DNA from: Halocynthiibacter sp. SDUM655004
GTDB taxonomy: Bacteria > Pseudomonadota > Alphaproteobacteria > Rhodobacterales > Rhodobacteraceae
DNA length: 64,000 nt
Direction of reading: 5' to 3'
NCBI RefSeq assembly: GCF_026015885.1
Contig: NZ_JAPDUG010000002.1
Coordinates: 806,001-870,000 of the forward strand
Made by a program: the position numbers and the translations under genes. Positions within the stretch are counted from its first letter, which is position 1. Each line of letters opens with the position of its first letter. This document shows, piece after piece, positions 18,201-27,926 of the stretch. The notes beneath the pieces are model-generated. The model did no database searches. It worked only from the letters and a program-made list of their open reading frames with translations, and was not told the origin of the DNA.

Positions 18201-19504
18201 CACGTCACCCTTTCTATTACTAGCGGTCTTTGCTCAGGTGTAGCGTTGCCGATCTGGATTGCATCCGTGACCGACTTTACCGCAATCCGCGCATCAACCT
18301 CGTTGGCTGCATGAACACGCGCTAAAACGTCTCCCTGCTGAACCACAGCACCAAGGCGAATAACATGAGACAAACCAACAGAGGGATCAATCCGAGCGCC
18401 GCCAACCAGCCTTCCACCGCCAAGATGAACAACAGCCTGCCCCAAGGCCTGCCCGTCGATTGCAATTACGCGGCCATTCTCTCGCGCTGGAATATCAATG
18501 ACAAAACGCGCCGCCGGTAGCCGATCGCGCCAGCGTTCAATGAAATCTTTTGGGCCGCCCATTCGGACGATCATTTTGCCAAACCCTTCGGCCGCATGCC
18601 CGCCCTCGATCGATTGGCGGATCATCGTTTGACCCTTCGCCTCTGTGTCGGCCTGCCCACTCAAAGCGAGAAGCGTTCCGCCCAATTCAACAGTAAGATC
18701 TTGGAGCGGTGTTTGGTGTGGCTCCGTTAGGGCTTTTATGATCTCCATAATTTCAAGCGCGTTGCCGAGACTGCTTGCCAAAGGTTGATTCATATCAGTT
18801 ATGAGGCCCGCAGTTTTGCAGCCCGCACCATTACCCGTATTCACCAAGGATTGCGCAAGCGCTCGAGCGTCTTCGACCGTTTCCATAAACGCGCCAGAGC
18901 CACATTTGATATCAAGAACCAAGGCCTCAAGGCCACTTGCAAGTTTCTTTGAGAGGATCGAAGCAGTTATGAGATCAACGCTTTCAACAGTTGCCGTTAC
19001 ATCCCGCACCGCATAGAGGCGTTTGTCTGCGGGTGCGATATCAGCGCTCGCACTTACAATGGCAAAGCCGATATCCTCGACAATCTCGCGAAACTCTTGT
19101 TTTCCAACCTCAGTGGACACACCCGGGATCGCCTCAAGCTTATCCAATGTGCCGCCTGTATGGCCAAGGCCACGACCGGAAATCATCGGAATATAGACAC
19201 CACAAGAGGCCAATGCCGGAGCGAGCAGTAATGAGACACAATCACCAACGCCACCGGTTGAATGCTTATCCACCACCGGCCCGGGCACATCCCAATTCAG
19301 TATTTCGCCGCTGTCGCGCATAGCTTCGGTGAGCGCAACCCGCCCCTCTTCGCCAAGTCCATTGAGACAAACGGCCATCGCGAATGCACCTGCCTGCGCG
19401 TCAGAAATATCTCCGCTAGCAAGCCCATTGGCAAAGTCGCGCAGGTCTTCGCGTGAAGGCGTTTCCCCCTGCCGCAACTCCGCAATGACGGCGCGCGCAT
19501 CCAT
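18200..19504 (-). CDS. deoA: Thymidine phosphorylase
   Basis: Splits thymidine or deoxyuridine with phosphate to base and deoxyribose 1-phosphate. The 434-residue protein has the phosphate and pyrimidine-binding motifs DKHSTGGVGDCVSLL (about 80-94) and SGRGLGHTGGTLDKLEAIPGV (about 109-129), then KCGSGAFME. The start shares one base with the cdd stop (TGATG), and the end shares one base with deoB. Its product feeds DeoB directly. Confidence 0.97.
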   Translation of the reverse strand: MDARAVIAELRQGETPSREDLRDFANGLASGDISDAQAGAFAMAVCLNGLGEEGRVALTEAMRDSGEILNWDVPGPVVDKHSTGGVGDCVSLLLAPALASCGVYIPMISGRGLGHTGGTLDKLEAIPGVSTEVGKQEFREIVEDIGFAIVSASADIAPADKRLYAVRDVTATVESVDLITASILSKKLASGLEALVLDIKCGSGAFMETVEDARALAQSLVNTGNGAGCKTAGLITDMNQPLASSLGNALEIMEIIKALTEPHQTPLQDLTVELGGTLLALSGQADTEAKGQTMIRQSIEGGHAAEGFGKMIVRMGGPKDFIERWRDRLPAARFVIDIPARENGRVIAIDGQALGQAVVHLGGGRLVGGARIDPSVGLSHVIRLGAVVQQGDVLARVHAANEVDARIAVKSVTDAIQIGNATPEQRPLVIERVT

Positions 19505-19896
19505 CAGGAGTTATCCATGTGCGCCTGCGTGAACACACCGGGCAACAGCTCTGCCAGCGTCATAGTTTGAGCGTTTCCTTCGAGCGTTGTCATCGTGACC
19601 TTGACGTCGCCTTTGCCAAACTCGGACAATTTTTGCCGGCACCCGCCACACGGGCTAACGGGCAAAGGCGAATCCGCGATCACAACGACCTCTTCGATTT
19701 CACTATCACCCGCAGCAATCATCGCTGCGATAGCGCCCGCTTCCGCGCAAGTTCCCTCAGGATAAGCCACGTTCTCGACATTGCAGCCCTGATACACATT
19801 GCCAGAGGTTGCGCGGATCGCAGCACCTACTTTGAAATTTGAATAGGGCGCATATGCGCGCTCTCGGATTTCGGTTGCGGCATCTAGCAAAGACAT
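19504..19896 (-). CDS. cdd: Cytidine deaminase
   Basis: Converts cytidine and deoxycytidine to uridine and deoxyuridine. The 130-residue homotetrameric type shows NVENVAYPEGTCAEAGAI, with the zinc cysteine and catalytic glutamate, and PCGGCRQKLSEF with the other two cysteines. The ATG at 19896 has GGGGG 6-10 bases upstream; an ATG 12 bp earlier lies before this signal. It is the first gene of the nucleoside salvage operon and is divergent from maeB across 173 bp. Confidence 0.95.
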   Translation of the reverse strand: MSLLDAATEIRERAYAPYSNFKVGAAIRATSGNVYQGCNVENVAYPEGTCAEAGAIAAMIAAGDSEIEEVVVIADSPLPVSPCGGCRQKLSEFGKGDVKVTMTTLEGNAQTMTLAELLPGVFTQAHMDNS

Positions 19897-20035
19897 ATGA
19901 GCCCCCATTTTTTACCTATCGGTCAACTTTGCCTTGCCCTGCTGAATGATGCAAGTGTTACCGATCGGCAATAAAGTGTTTCTTGATAGCCCGTATTGAC
20001 GCAACGCAAGGCAATGCGTTAGGCATGTCGCGAAA

Positions 20036-20053
20036 TAGTTTAACGCTAAACTA
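20036..20053. promoter_or_regulatory. Operator-like palindrome TAGTTTA-ACGC-TAAACTA upstream of maeB
   Basis: A 7-bp perfect inverted repeat with a 4-nt centre lies 17 bp upstream of the maeB start and just before its ribosome-binding site. The core TTAACGCTAA differs at one base from TTAGCGCTAA, which I recall as the core of the LacI-family CceR site that controls central carbon metabolism in Rhodobacter sphaeroides. A repressor here would block maeB. The assignment to CceR is inference. Confidence 0.5.
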
Positions 20054-20069
20054 TACATGGAGGCCCACC

Positions 20070-22370
20070 ATGAATGACACAGTAAACGACTCGAACCGCC
20101 AAGCTGCGCTATACTACCACGAGTACCCCAAACCGGGGAAACTCGAAGTGCGCGCAACCAAGCCCCTCGCTAACGGACGTGACCTTTCGCGCGCCTATAG
20201 TCCCGGGGTTGCCGAAGCCTGCTTAGAGATCAAATCCGATGCCTCGACAGCCAGTCGATACACTTCACGCGGCAATCTTGTGGCGGTGGTCAGCAACGGT
20301 TCTGCTGTTCTTGGACTTGGCAACATCGGCGCGTTGGCTTCCAAACCTGTGATGGAAGGCAAAGCGGTTCTTTTCAAGAAATTCGCCAATATCGACTGCT
20401 TTGACATCGAAGTTGATGAAACAGACCCGGAAAAGCTTGCAGATATCGTTTGCGCACTTGGCCCGACGTTTGGAGCGATCAATCTTGAGGACATCAAAGC
20501 GCCAGACTGCTTTATCGTGGAGAAAATCTGTCGCGAACGGATGAATATCCCTGTGTTCCACGATGATCAGCACGGAACGGCGATTGTTGTGGGGGCCGCC
20601 GCAACAAACGCGCTTCGTGTGGCTGGCAAAAAATTCGAAGACATCAAAGTTGTCTCGACCGGTGGCGGAGCGGCGGGGATCGCGTGTTTGAACATGCTTC
20701 TCAAGCTTGGCATCAAACGCGAAAACGTTTGGCTCTGTGATATCGACGGCCTCGTCTACAAGGGCCGCGAGAGCGAAATGACTCCGCAGAAAGCGGAATT
20801 CGCCCAAGACAGCGATTTGCGAACTCTTGATGATGTCATCGATGGCGCAGACTTGTTCCTTGGCTTGTCAGGGCCAGGCGTTCTGAAGCCCGAAATGGTT
20901 TCCAAGATGGCGGAAAAGCCAATCATCTTCGCCCTTGCGAACCCGACACCAGAAATCCTGCCGGAATTGGTCCGAGAAGTGGCTCCCGATGCGATTATCG
21001 CCACCGGTCGCAGCGACTACCCTAATCAGGTGAACAATGTTCTCTGTTTCCCGTTTATCTTCCGAGGCGCGCTAGATGCTGGCGCAACAGAGATCAACGA
21101 CGAGATGCAGCTTGCCTGTATCGAAGGGATCGCCGCCCTAGCCCGTGCAACCACGAGCGCAGAAGCCGCTGCCGCCTATAAAGGCGAGCAAATGACATTT
21201 GGCGCAGACTATCTCATCCCTAAACCGTTCGATCCGCGCCTTATGGGTGTTGTTGCCAGCGCAGTTGTAAAAGCTGCAATGAAAAGTGGCGTTGCCAAGC
21301 GCCCAATCGAAGACCTCAAGGCGTATAAGGCAAATCTTGATGGTTCGGTCTTTAAATCGGCGCTCATCATGCGCCCGGTTTTCGAAGCTGCGGCAACCGC
21401 CGAGCGCAAGATTGTATTTGCCGAGGGAGAAGACGAACGCGTTTTGCGCACCGCTAGCGCAATGCTTGAAGAAACAACGGACAAACCGATCCTGATCGGA
21501 CGCCCCGAAGTTATCGAAATGCGGTGCGAACGCGCCGGTCTCTCTATTCGACCAGGCCGCGATTTCGATCTCGTAAACCCAGAAAACGACCCGCGCTATC
21601 GGGACTATTGGGGTACGTATCACCAGTTGATGGCCCGAAAAGGTGTTTCACCAGATCTTGCCAAAGCAATCATGCGCACGAACACCACAGCGATTGCGGC
21701 TGTGGCCGTTGCACGCGGGGATGCAGACAGCCTGATTTGCGGCACTTTTGGCCAGTACCTATGGCATCTGAACTATGTCCAAAACATCCTTGGGACAGGG
21801 CCACGCGAAGATGGCCGCGCAGGGCTGCACCCTGTTGGTGCACTCTCGATGATGATCCTTGAGGACGGACCGCTATTTATTGCCGACACCCACGTTCACC
21901 CCGAACCCACTCCAGCACAAATAGCCGAGAGTGTTGTTGGAGCGGCCCGCCACGTGCGCCGCTTTGGTGTTGAGCCACGAATTGCGATTTGTAGCTACTC
22001 GCAGTTCGGCAACCTTGATTGCGATACAGGGCGCCGTTCCCGCGCTGCACTTGAGATACTCGACAGCGAGCCACGTGATTTCATCTACGAAGGCGAAATG
22101 CACATCGATTCCGCTCTCGATCCTGAACTTCGCTCGCGTATCTTCCCGGATTGCCGCCTTGAAGGCGCCGCGAATATCCTTGTGTTTGCCAATACCGACG
22201 CGGCCTCTGGCGTTCGCAACGTATTGAAAATGAAAGCAAATGGCCTAGAAGTTGGGCCTATCTTGATGGGTATGGGCAACCGCGCGCATATCGTCACGCC
22301 TTCCATTACGGCACGTGGCCTTTTGAACATGAGCGCGATCGCCGGGACGCCTGTTGAATACTACGGCTAG
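20070..22370 (+). CDS. maeB: NADP-dependent malic enzyme with phosphotransacetylase-like domain
   Basis: Oxidative decarboxylation of malate to pyruvate with NADP. The 766-residue chain has an N-terminal malic enzyme part (about 1-430): [33 protein letters not shown] and the nucleotide-binding [12 protein letters not shown]. The C-terminal third (about 440-766) is the phosphotransacetylase-like domain that binds acetyl-CoA as a regulator in related enzymes ([23 protein letters not shown]). The ATG at 20070 has TGGAGG 7 bases before it; an earlier ATG reading would run through the palindrome. It probably supplies pyruvate and NADPH during growth on C4 acids or fatty acids. Confidence 0.96.
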   Translation: MNDTVNDSNRQAALYYHEYPKPGKLEVRATKPLANGRDLSRAYSPGVAEACLEIKSDASTASRYTSRGNLVAVVSNGSAVLGLGNIGALASKPVMEGKAVLFKKFANIDCFDIEVDETDPEKLADIVCALGPTFGAINLEDIKAPDCFIVEKICRERMNIPVFHDDQHGTAIVVGAAATNALRVAGKKFEDIKVVSTGGGAAGIACLNMLLKLGIKRENVWLCDIDGLVYKGRESEMTPQKAEFAQDSDLRTLDDVIDGADLFLGLSGPGVLKPEMVSKMAEKPIIFALANPTPEILPELVREVAPDAIIATGRSDYPNQVNNVLCFPFIFRGALDAGATEINDEMQLACIEGIAALARATTSAEAAAAYKGEQMTFGADYLIPKPFDPRLMGVVASAVVKAAMKSGVAKRPIEDLKAYKANLDGSVFKSALIMRPVFEAAATAERKIVFAEGEDERVLRTASAMLEETTDKPILIGRPEVIEMRCERAGLSIRPGRDFDLVNPENDPRYRDYWGTYHQLMARKGVSPDLAKAIMRTNTTAIAAVAVARGDADSLICGTFGQYLWHLNYVQNILGTGPREDGRAGLHPVGALSMMILEDGPLFIADTHVHPEPTPAQIAESVVGAARHVRRFGVEPRIAICSYSQFGNLDCDTGRRSRAALEILDSEPRDFIYEGEMHIDSALDPELRSRIFPDCRLEGAANILVFANTDAASGVRNVLKMKANGLEVGPILMGMGNRAHIVTPSITARGLLNMSAIAGTPVEYYG

Positions 22371-22466
22371 AAGGGCGGCAATCGGGCGCAGGCGTGCCTC
22401 TTGCCGCAATTCTCTTGCCCCGCTATGACTTACCTCACGAGAGCGCGATTCTGAGGAGGACGAACC

Positions 22467-24362
22467 ATGGGTTATTCCCAGGTTTATGACGCGTGGAAAC
22501 AAGACCCCGAAAAATTCTGGATGGACGCCGCACAGGGTATTGATTGGGTCACCCCCCCATCAAAGGCGCTGTTTGACGAACGCGCGCCTCTTTACGAATG
22601 GTTTAAAGACGGACAAGTCAACGCGTGTTACAATGCCGTTGATCGGCACGTTGAAAATGGCCGCGGCGAGCAGACCGCACTGATCTATGACAGCCCGATA
22701 ACCCACACAAAACGCGAAATTAGCTATGTCGAGCTTCGCAATCGCGTTGCCAATCTTGCTGGTGCGCTACGAGCCAAAGGCGTTGAGAAAGGTGACCGCG
22801 TTGTCATCTATATGCCGATGATCCCTGAAGCAATTGAGGCCATGCTCGCCTGTGCGCGGCTTGGAGCCGTTCACTCGGTTGTTTTCGGCGGCTTTGCCTC
22901 AAATGAACTCGCAGTGCGGATTGACGACGCAAAGCCAAAAGCGATTATCGCAGCTTCGTGTGGATTGGAACCCGGACGTGTTGTGCATTACAAACCGCTG
23001 CTTGATGGCGCGATTGACCTTGCTACACACAAGCCCGACTTCTGCGTTATTTTTCAGCGGGAACAAGAGGTTGCCGAACTTGTCGAAGGGCGCGATTTTA
23101 ACTGGCACGGATTTCAATACGGTGTTGAGCCTGCTGAATGCGTGCCTGTTTCGGGCGATCACCCCGCGTATATCCTATATACATCAGGCACCACAGGCGC
23201 ACCAAAAGGCGTAATCCGCTCTACTGGCGGGCATCTCGTTGCGCTGAATTGGAGCATGAAGAACGTCTATAACGTCGACCCGGGCGCGGTCTTTTGGGCG
23301 GCGTCTGATGTTGGCTGGGTCGTTGGGCACAGCTATATTTGCTATGGGCCATTAATCCACGGCAATACTTCTATTGTGTTTGAAGGAAAGCCCATCGGCA
23401 CACCCGATGCCGGCACATTCTGGCGCGTAATTTCGGAACATAATGTAAAGAGCTTCTTTACGGCGCCCACAGCGTTTCGCGCCGTCAAACGCGAGGATCC
23501 TAACGGAGATTTTGTCAAGAAATACGATATGTCGTCGCTCAAGGCGGTGTATCTCGCGGGAGAGCGCGCAGACCCAGACACGATTGTTTGGGCGCAGGAA
23601 AAGCTTAACGTTCCGGTGATCGACCACTGGTGGCAGACTGAAACTGGCTGGGCCATTGCTGCAAACCCGCTGGGCATTGAGGAACTGCCCGTCAAGCTCG
23701 GTTCGCCCTCCGTTGCCCTACCCGGTTATCAAGTCGAAGCACTAGATGAAGGCGGACATCCACTTCCCGCCGGAGAGCTCGGCGCGATTGCGATCAAACT
23801 ACCATTGCCGCCGGGCACACTTCCCAACCTCTGGAATGCCGAGGAGCGATTTGTAAAAAGCTATCTCTCGCACTTCCCCGGTTACTACGAAACGGGCGAT
23901 GCGGGTTACATAGATGAGGACGGATATGTCTACATCATGGCGCGCACCGATGACGTGATCAATGTGGCAGGCCATCGGCTTTCAACAGGCGCTATGGAAG
24001 AGGTTTTGGCAAGTCACCCAGATGTTGCAGAATGCGCGGTGATTGGGCCGAAAGACTCTCTCAAGGGGCAAGTTCCGCTCGGGTTTGTCTGTCTCAACGC
24101 AGGGCTTGAGCGGCCACATGACGAAATCAAAGCCGAAATCGTCAAACTGGTGCGCGAAAAAATTGGCCCCGTTGCGGCATTCAAACTGGTTCTTGTAGTA
24201 GATCGGCTCCCCAAAACGCGGTCAGGCAAAATCCTGCGCGGAACAATGGTCAAGATCGCGGACGGCGAGGATTTCAAAGCGCCTGCGACGATTGATGACC
24301 CTGCTATCCTTGATGAAATCCGAGAAGCCCTTGGCGAAATCGGATTTCCTTCAGCAGCCTAA
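22467..24362 (+). CDS. prpE: Propionyl-CoA synthetase (acyl-CoA synthetase family)
   Basis: Activates propionate, and possibly acetate, to the CoA thioester through an acyl-AMP. The 631-residue protein is an AMP-forming ligase: the P-loop-like YILYTSGTTGAPKGVIRST (about 237-255), VIDHWWQTETGW, YETGDAGYIDEDGY and the C-terminal LPKTRSGKILRG with the catalytic lysine. YSQVYDAWKQDPEKFW and DWVTPPSKAL at the start are typical of PrpE rather than Acs. GAGGAGG precedes the ATG. It follows maeB by 96 bp. Propionate is a product of DMSP breakdown in roseobacters, which fits the MeaB gene elsewhere in the window. Confidence 0.9.
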   Translation: MGYSQVYDAWKQDPEKFWMDAAQGIDWVTPPSKALFDERAPLYEWFKDGQVNACYNAVDRHVENGRGEQTALIYDSPITHTKREISYVELRNRVANLAGALRAKGVEKGDRVVIYMPMIPEAIEAMLACARLGAVHSVVFGGFASNELAVRIDDAKPKAIIAASCGLEPGRVVHYKPLLDGAIDLATHKPDFCVIFQREQEVAELVEGRDFNWHGFQYGVEPAECVPVSGDHPAYILYTSGTTGAPKGVIRSTGGHLVALNWSMKNVYNVDPGAVFWAASDVGWVVGHSYICYGPLIHGNTSIVFEGKPIGTPDAGTFWRVISEHNVKSFFTAPTAFRAVKREDPNGDFVKKYDMSSLKAVYLAGERADPDTIVWAQEKLNVPVIDHWWQTETGWAIAANPLGIEELPVKLGSPSVALPGYQVEALDEGGHPLPAGELGAIAIKLPLPPGTLPNLWNAEERFVKSYLSHFPGYYETGDAGYIDEDGYVYIMARTDDVINVAGHRLSTGAMEEVLASHPDVAECAVIGPKDSLKGQVPLGFVCLNAGLERPHDEIKAEIVKLVREKIGPVAAFKLVLVVDRLPKTRSGKILRGTMVKIADGEDFKAPATIDDPAILDEIREALGEIGFPSAA

Positions 24363-24371
24363 GCGTAATCA

Positions 24372-24395
24372 GGAAGGCGGCAATTGCTGCCTTCC
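24372..24395. terminator. Hairpin between convergent prpE and nadK
   Basis: GGAAGGC and GCCTTCC form a 7-bp stem around GGCAATTGCT, whose GCAATTGC core can extend pairing past one mismatch. It lies between the stops of prpE and nadK. There is no T-run on either side, so it may be a weak or Rho-assisted bidirectional terminator. Confidence 0.5.
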
Positions 24396-24403
24396 CACGT
24401 GCC

Positions 24404-25165
24404 CTAAACGAATTGTTCTCGGATTAGGCGCTCTTCCAGACCGTGGCCTGGATCAAACAAAATCCGGTGCGCGATGCTAGGCTCGCTTCGAATTTCAACA
24501 GACAGAACATTCTTTTCCGAACGGCTATCTGCGGCAACCATTACAGGGCGTTTTTCTGGCTCTAGCACATCAAAGCGAACCTTAGCCATTTTCGGCAGCA
24601 ACGCCCCGCGCCAGCGCCGTGGTCGGAACGCAGACATCGCCGTAAGCGCAAGTACATCCGCACCAATCGGCAAGATCGGCCCATGCGCAGAATAGTTATA
24701 AGCTGTTGAGCCTGCTGGCGTAGACAGAAGCGCGCCGTCACAGAAAAGCTCTGGCATCCGGACTTTATCATCCACCGTGATCTGTAGCTTCGCGGCTTGC
24801 GGCCCCGCACGCAGCAGAGAGACCTCGTTAATGGCAAGCTCATCATGGGTGCTGCCGTCCGCGCTAACGGCGTGCATGGCGAGCGGGTTGAGGATTTCTT
24901 CTTCTGCCGCGTCGAGCCGCTCTTCAAGTTCCTCTTCCGAAAATTCGTTCATCAGGAAACCGATAGTGCCGCAATTCATGCCGTAGACGGGGGTATCAAG
25001 ATGCTGCGTTCCGTGGAGCGTTTGCAGCATAAAGCCATCCCCACCAAGCGCGACAATCACCTCAGCCAAATCGGCTTCGGCATTTCCGTGCAAATCCTCA
25101 AGCCGTTTCAGCGCAAATTGCGCGATCTCGCTATTGCTTGCCCTGAAGTGAAACCGCGCGGTCAT
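24404..25165 (-). CDS. nadK: NAD kinase
   Basis: Phosphorylates NAD to NADP with ATP. The 253-residue protein has VALGGDGFMLQTLH (about 45-58, the GGDG motif with the catalytic Asp), NCGTIGFLMNEF and AGSTAYNYSAHGPILP (NAD binding). The frame is open 120 bp further upstream, but the ATG at 25165 fits the family length and has AAGGCAGG before it. It is divergent from glyA and convergent with prpE. Confidence 0.95.
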   Translation of the reverse strand: MTARFHFRASNSEIAQFALKRLEDLHGNAEADLAEVIVALGGDGFMLQTLHGTQHLDTPVYGMNCGTIGFLMNEFSEEELEERLDAAEEEILNPLAMHAVSADGSTHDELAINEVSLLRAGPQAAKLQITVDDKVRMPELFCDGALLSTPAGSTAYNYSAHGPILPIGADVLALTAMSAFRPRRWRGALLPKMAKVRFDVLEPEKRPVMVAADSRSEKNVLSVEIRSEPSIAHRILFDPGHGLEERLIREQFV

Positions 25166-25204
25166 AGCCTGCCTTATCCTTGCCTTTCCAACAGTTTGCC
25201 CGAG

Positions 25205-25231
25205 CCAATCGGAAACACAAGGCCCGATTGG
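25205..25231. repeat. Inverted repeat CCAATCGG-N11-CCGATTGG between nadK and glyA
   Basis: Two perfect 8-bp arms (25205-25212 and 25224-25231) lie in the 192-bp divergent spacer, 40 bp upstream of the nadK start. It may be an operator or a hairpin in the nadK leader. A related AATCGGGC occurs nearer glyA, around 25300. Confidence 0.4.
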
Positions 25232-25357
25232 AAATAAACCATAACGGAATTTCATGATCCATGCGCAAAAAGTCATGGAATGCAATCAAATCGGGCTTTT
25301 GCGAACGGCACGCTTTGGGTAAAAGGCCACATCATTTTTCGCGACAGGGAGACCCCG

Positions 25358-26653
25358 ATGACCGCCACCACAAGCGATAACGGCTTTTTCACAGAAAGCC
25401 TTGAAAGCCGTGATCCGGAAATTTTTGCCGTTACACGGCAAGAGCTCGGACGCCAACGAGACGAGATCGAGCTGATCGCCAGCGAGAACATCGTTTCCGC
25501 CGCCGTTATGGAAGCGCAGGGTACTGTGCTGACCAACAAATACGCCGAGGGATATCCGGGCAAGCGCTACTATGGTGGTTGTCAGTATGTGGATATTGCC
25601 GAAGATCTCGCGATTTCCCGTGCGAAAGAGCTTTTCGGCTGTGAGTTCGCAAACGTTCAGCCCAACTCTGGCTCACAAGCGAACCAAGGTGCCTTTAACG
25701 CGCTCATCAAGCCGGGCGACACAATTCTTGGCATGAACCTCGCATCCGGTGGCCACCTCACCCACGGTGCCGCGCCAAACCAATCGGGCAAATGGTTCAA
25801 CGCCGTTCAATACGGGGTGCGCAAACAAGACAGCCAGATCGACTATGACGCGATCCAAGAGCTTGCAAACGAGCATAAGCCCAAGCTGATCATTGCCGGT
25901 GGTTCTGCAATCCCTCGTCAGATCGACTTTGCAAAGTTCCGTGAAATCGCCGATTCCGTGGGCGCATACCTCATGGTCGATATGGCGCATTTCGCTGGTC
26001 TTGTTGCTGCTGGTGAACACCCATCGCCCTTCCCGCATGCCGATGTTGTGACAACAACAACCCACAAAACTCTTCGCGGTCCGCGCGGCGGCATGATCCT
26101 GACCAACAACGAAGATATCGCCAAAAAAGTCAACTCTGCGATCTTCCCTGGCATTCAGGGTGGCCCGCTCATGCATGTGATCGCCGGCAAGGCCGTTGCC
26201 TTCGGCGAAGCCCTGCGTCCAGAGTTCAAAACCTATCAAAAGCAGGTCCGCGCCAATGCTGTTACGTTGGCTGATCAGCTGATGAAAGGTGGCCTTGATA
26301 TCGTAACTGGCGGTACGGACACACACGTGATGCTCGTTGATTTGCGCCCCAAAGGCGTGAAGGGCAACGCGACTGAAAAAGCGCTCGGACGTGCGAACAT
26401 CACGACCAACAAAAACGGTATTCCGTTTGACCCCGAAAAGCCGTTTGTGACATCCGGTATCCGCCTTGGTACCCCTGCGGGCACCACACGTGGATTTGGC
26501 GAAGAAGAGTTCCGCCAAATTGCCGATATGATTGTTGAGGTCGTTGACGGTCTTGCAACCAATGGCCCTGAAGGCAACGCGGAAGTTGAGGAAGCAGTTA
26601 AGGCAAAGGTCGCTGACCTCTGTGCCAAGTTCCCGATCTACCCGAATCTTTAA
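25358..26653 (+). CDS. glyA: Serine hydroxymethyltransferase
   Basis: Interconverts serine and glycine while loading one-carbon units on tetrahydrofolate, using PLP. The 431-residue protein has [11 protein letters not shown] and [18 protein letters not shown] near the N-terminus, [20 protein letters not shown], and the PLP lysine in [14 protein letters not shown]. The ATG at 25358 with AGGGAG fits the family; an ATG 78 bp upstream gives an untypical leader. In roseobacters it also serves assimilation of C1 units. A strong terminator follows. Confidence 0.97.
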   Translation: MTATTSDNGFFTESLESRDPEIFAVTRQELGRQRDEIELIASENIVSAAVMEAQGTVLTNKYAEGYPGKRYYGGCQYVDIAEDLAISRAKELFGCEFANVQPNSGSQANQGAFNALIKPGDTILGMNLASGGHLTHGAAPNQSGKWFNAVQYGVRKQDSQIDYDAIQELANEHKPKLIIAGGSAIPRQIDFAKFREIADSVGAYLMVDMAHFAGLVAAGEHPSPFPHADVVTTTTHKTLRGPRGGMILTNNEDIAKKVNSAIFPGIQGGPLMHVIAGKAVAFGEALRPEFKTYQKQVRANAVTLADQLMKGGLDIVTGGTDTHVMLVDLRPKGVKGNATEKALGRANITTNKNGIPFDPEKPFVTSGIRLGTPAGTTRGFGEEEFRQIADMIVEVVDGLATNGPEGNAEVEEAVKAKVADLCAKFPIYPNL

Positions 26654-26672
26654 GTCTTAGGACAAAGCTTCA

Positions 26673-26702
26673 AGGGGCTCCGCTTTGCGGGGCCCTTTTT
26701 CG
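26673..26702 (+). terminator. Rho-independent terminator after glyA
   Basis: A GC-rich stem (GGGGCTCCGC with GCGGGGCCC, one mismatch, TTT loop) directly followed by TTTTTCGTT starts about 20 bp after the glyA stop. The stem and T-run are classical. Confidence 0.88.
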
Positions 26703-26705
26703 TTG

Positions 26706-27077
26706 CTAAACCAGATCGCGCCAGACAAGAAACGCGATGAAAAGCGCGCCACTCACAAAAATTGCAAAGGAAACACTACCCAAGATCGACATGAACAGCC
26801 CTTTGCGCCGCTCGCTCGGATTGACCGACTTAAGATAGCTCACGCAGGTCTTGTGGGACTTTGCCAATTTCTTCTCGTCAAGCATCCGCGCAAGTTTTGG
26901 ATGCTGTGAAAGCTTCTGGGATTCAACGATGTACTGCGCGTCCTTGCGGACATAGCCCGGAAGCAACCGCCCGCTACGCTTAATCCTTTTCTCTAGTGAC
27001 TTACCCTTTACAGAAAGCTGTTTGGTAAGCAGTGCCGCGACGTCGTCGGCATAACTATCTACTGAAACGATTTTCAT
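26706..27077 (-). CDS. Hypothetical protein with C-terminal membrane anchor
   Basis: Protein of 123 residues that I cannot place in a family. The first 85 residues are soluble, basic and mostly helical (many Lys/Arg: KGKSLEKRIKRSGRLLPGYVRK; LARMLDEKKLAKSHKTCVSYL), and one transmembrane helix follows at about 95-118 (FMSILGSVSFAIFVSGALFIAFLVW), so it is tail-anchored with the basic part in the cytoplasm. GCGGAG lies 8 bases before the ATG. It is convergent with glyA and shares its terminator region; the divergent neighbour is an alpha/beta hydrolase. Confidence 0.7.
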   Translation of the reverse strand: MKIVSVDSYADDVAALLTKQLSVKGKSLEKRIKRSGRLLPGYVRKDAQYIVESQKLSQHPKLARMLDEKKLAKSHKTCVSYLKSVNPSERRKGLFMSILGSVSFAIFVSGALFIAFLVWRDLV

Positions 27078-27154
27078 AAAATACTCCGCGCGCCACGATA
27101 CGGCGCAAACAGATTCGGCTCAAGCGGGTGGCACACAAACTCTATACAGGTTAC

Positions 27155-27919
27155 ATGAGCAACATGCTTAGAGTTGTTTCCCAAGGTTCTCAGACGAACC
27201 TCCCGTCGTTGCTAATTGTCCATGGCTTGTTTGGCTCTGCTCGCAACTGGAATGTTGTAGCAAAGCGCATGTCGGCCACACGTATGGTTTATACGGTTGA
27301 TATGCGCAATCACGGAGAAAGCCCACGCGCGGAAACGCAAAGCTATGCAGATATGGCGGATGACCTCGCGGAAGTGTTGGAAAGCATCCAAGGCAATGTC
27401 GACGTCATCGGTCACTCCATGGGCGGCAAAGCCGCGATGGTTCTGGCATTGCAGCAGCCTGATCTAGTCAATCGCTTACTTGTCGCTGACATCGCGCCAG
27501 TTGGCTATTCACATACGCAAACACCGCTGGTTCACGCAATGAAATCGCTCGACTTGTCAGCCATTGAGCGGCGTAGCGAAGCCGATGGGCAGCTTGCATC
27601 GCAAATCGAGGATGCGGGTGTTCGAGCCTTCCTGCTTCAGTCTCTCGATGTAAAGGAAAAGCGCTGGCGTTTGAATTTGGATGTTCTGGAGGCCGAAATG
27701 GAAAAGATTGTCGGCTTTCCCGATGTGACAGGCCAGTATGACAAGCCGACTCTTTTCCTATCGGGCGCGAACTCTGATTATGTTCAGCCAGAGCATCGCC
27801 CAAAAATTAAATCGCTGTTCCCGAATGCAAAATTTGCGAAAATTCCAGGAGCGGCCCATTGGCTTCATGCAGAAAAACCGCGTGAATTCGAAGCCGCGCT
27901 ACAGGCATTCTTCAATTAA
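27155..27919 (+). CDS. Alpha/beta hydrolase (YbfF-like esterase)
   Basis: Serine hydrolase of about 254 residues. LLIVHGLFGSARNW supplies the oxyanion HG, VIGHSMGGKAAM the nucleophilic serine (GHSMG), and GAAHWLHAEKP the catalytic histidine; an aspartate in FLSGANSDYV completes the triad. The overall pattern resembles E. coli YbfF, an esterase active on short acyl esters and acyl-CoA. The start at 27155 (MSNML) has AGG 6 bases upstream; a GTG nine codons earlier is an alternative. The physiological substrate is unknown. Confidence 0.88.
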   Translation: MSNMLRVVSQGSQTNLPSLLIVHGLFGSARNWNVVAKRMSATRMVYTVDMRNHGESPRAETQSYADMADDLAEVLESIQGNVDVIGHSMGGKAAMVLALQQPDLVNRLLVADIAPVGYSHTQTPLVHAMKSLDLSAIERRSEADGQLASQIEDAGVRAFLLQSLDVKEKRWRLNLDVLEAEMEKIVGFPDVTGQYDKPTLFLSGANSDYVQPEHRPKIKSLFPNAKFAKIPGAAHWLHAEKPREFEAALQAFFN

Positions 27920-27926
27920 ATGCGTT

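Noticed and set aside
22375-22407. GCGGCAA/TTGCCGC hairpin after maeB as a terminator
   Set aside because: The loop is long, no T-run follows, and prpE may be co-transcribed with maeB.
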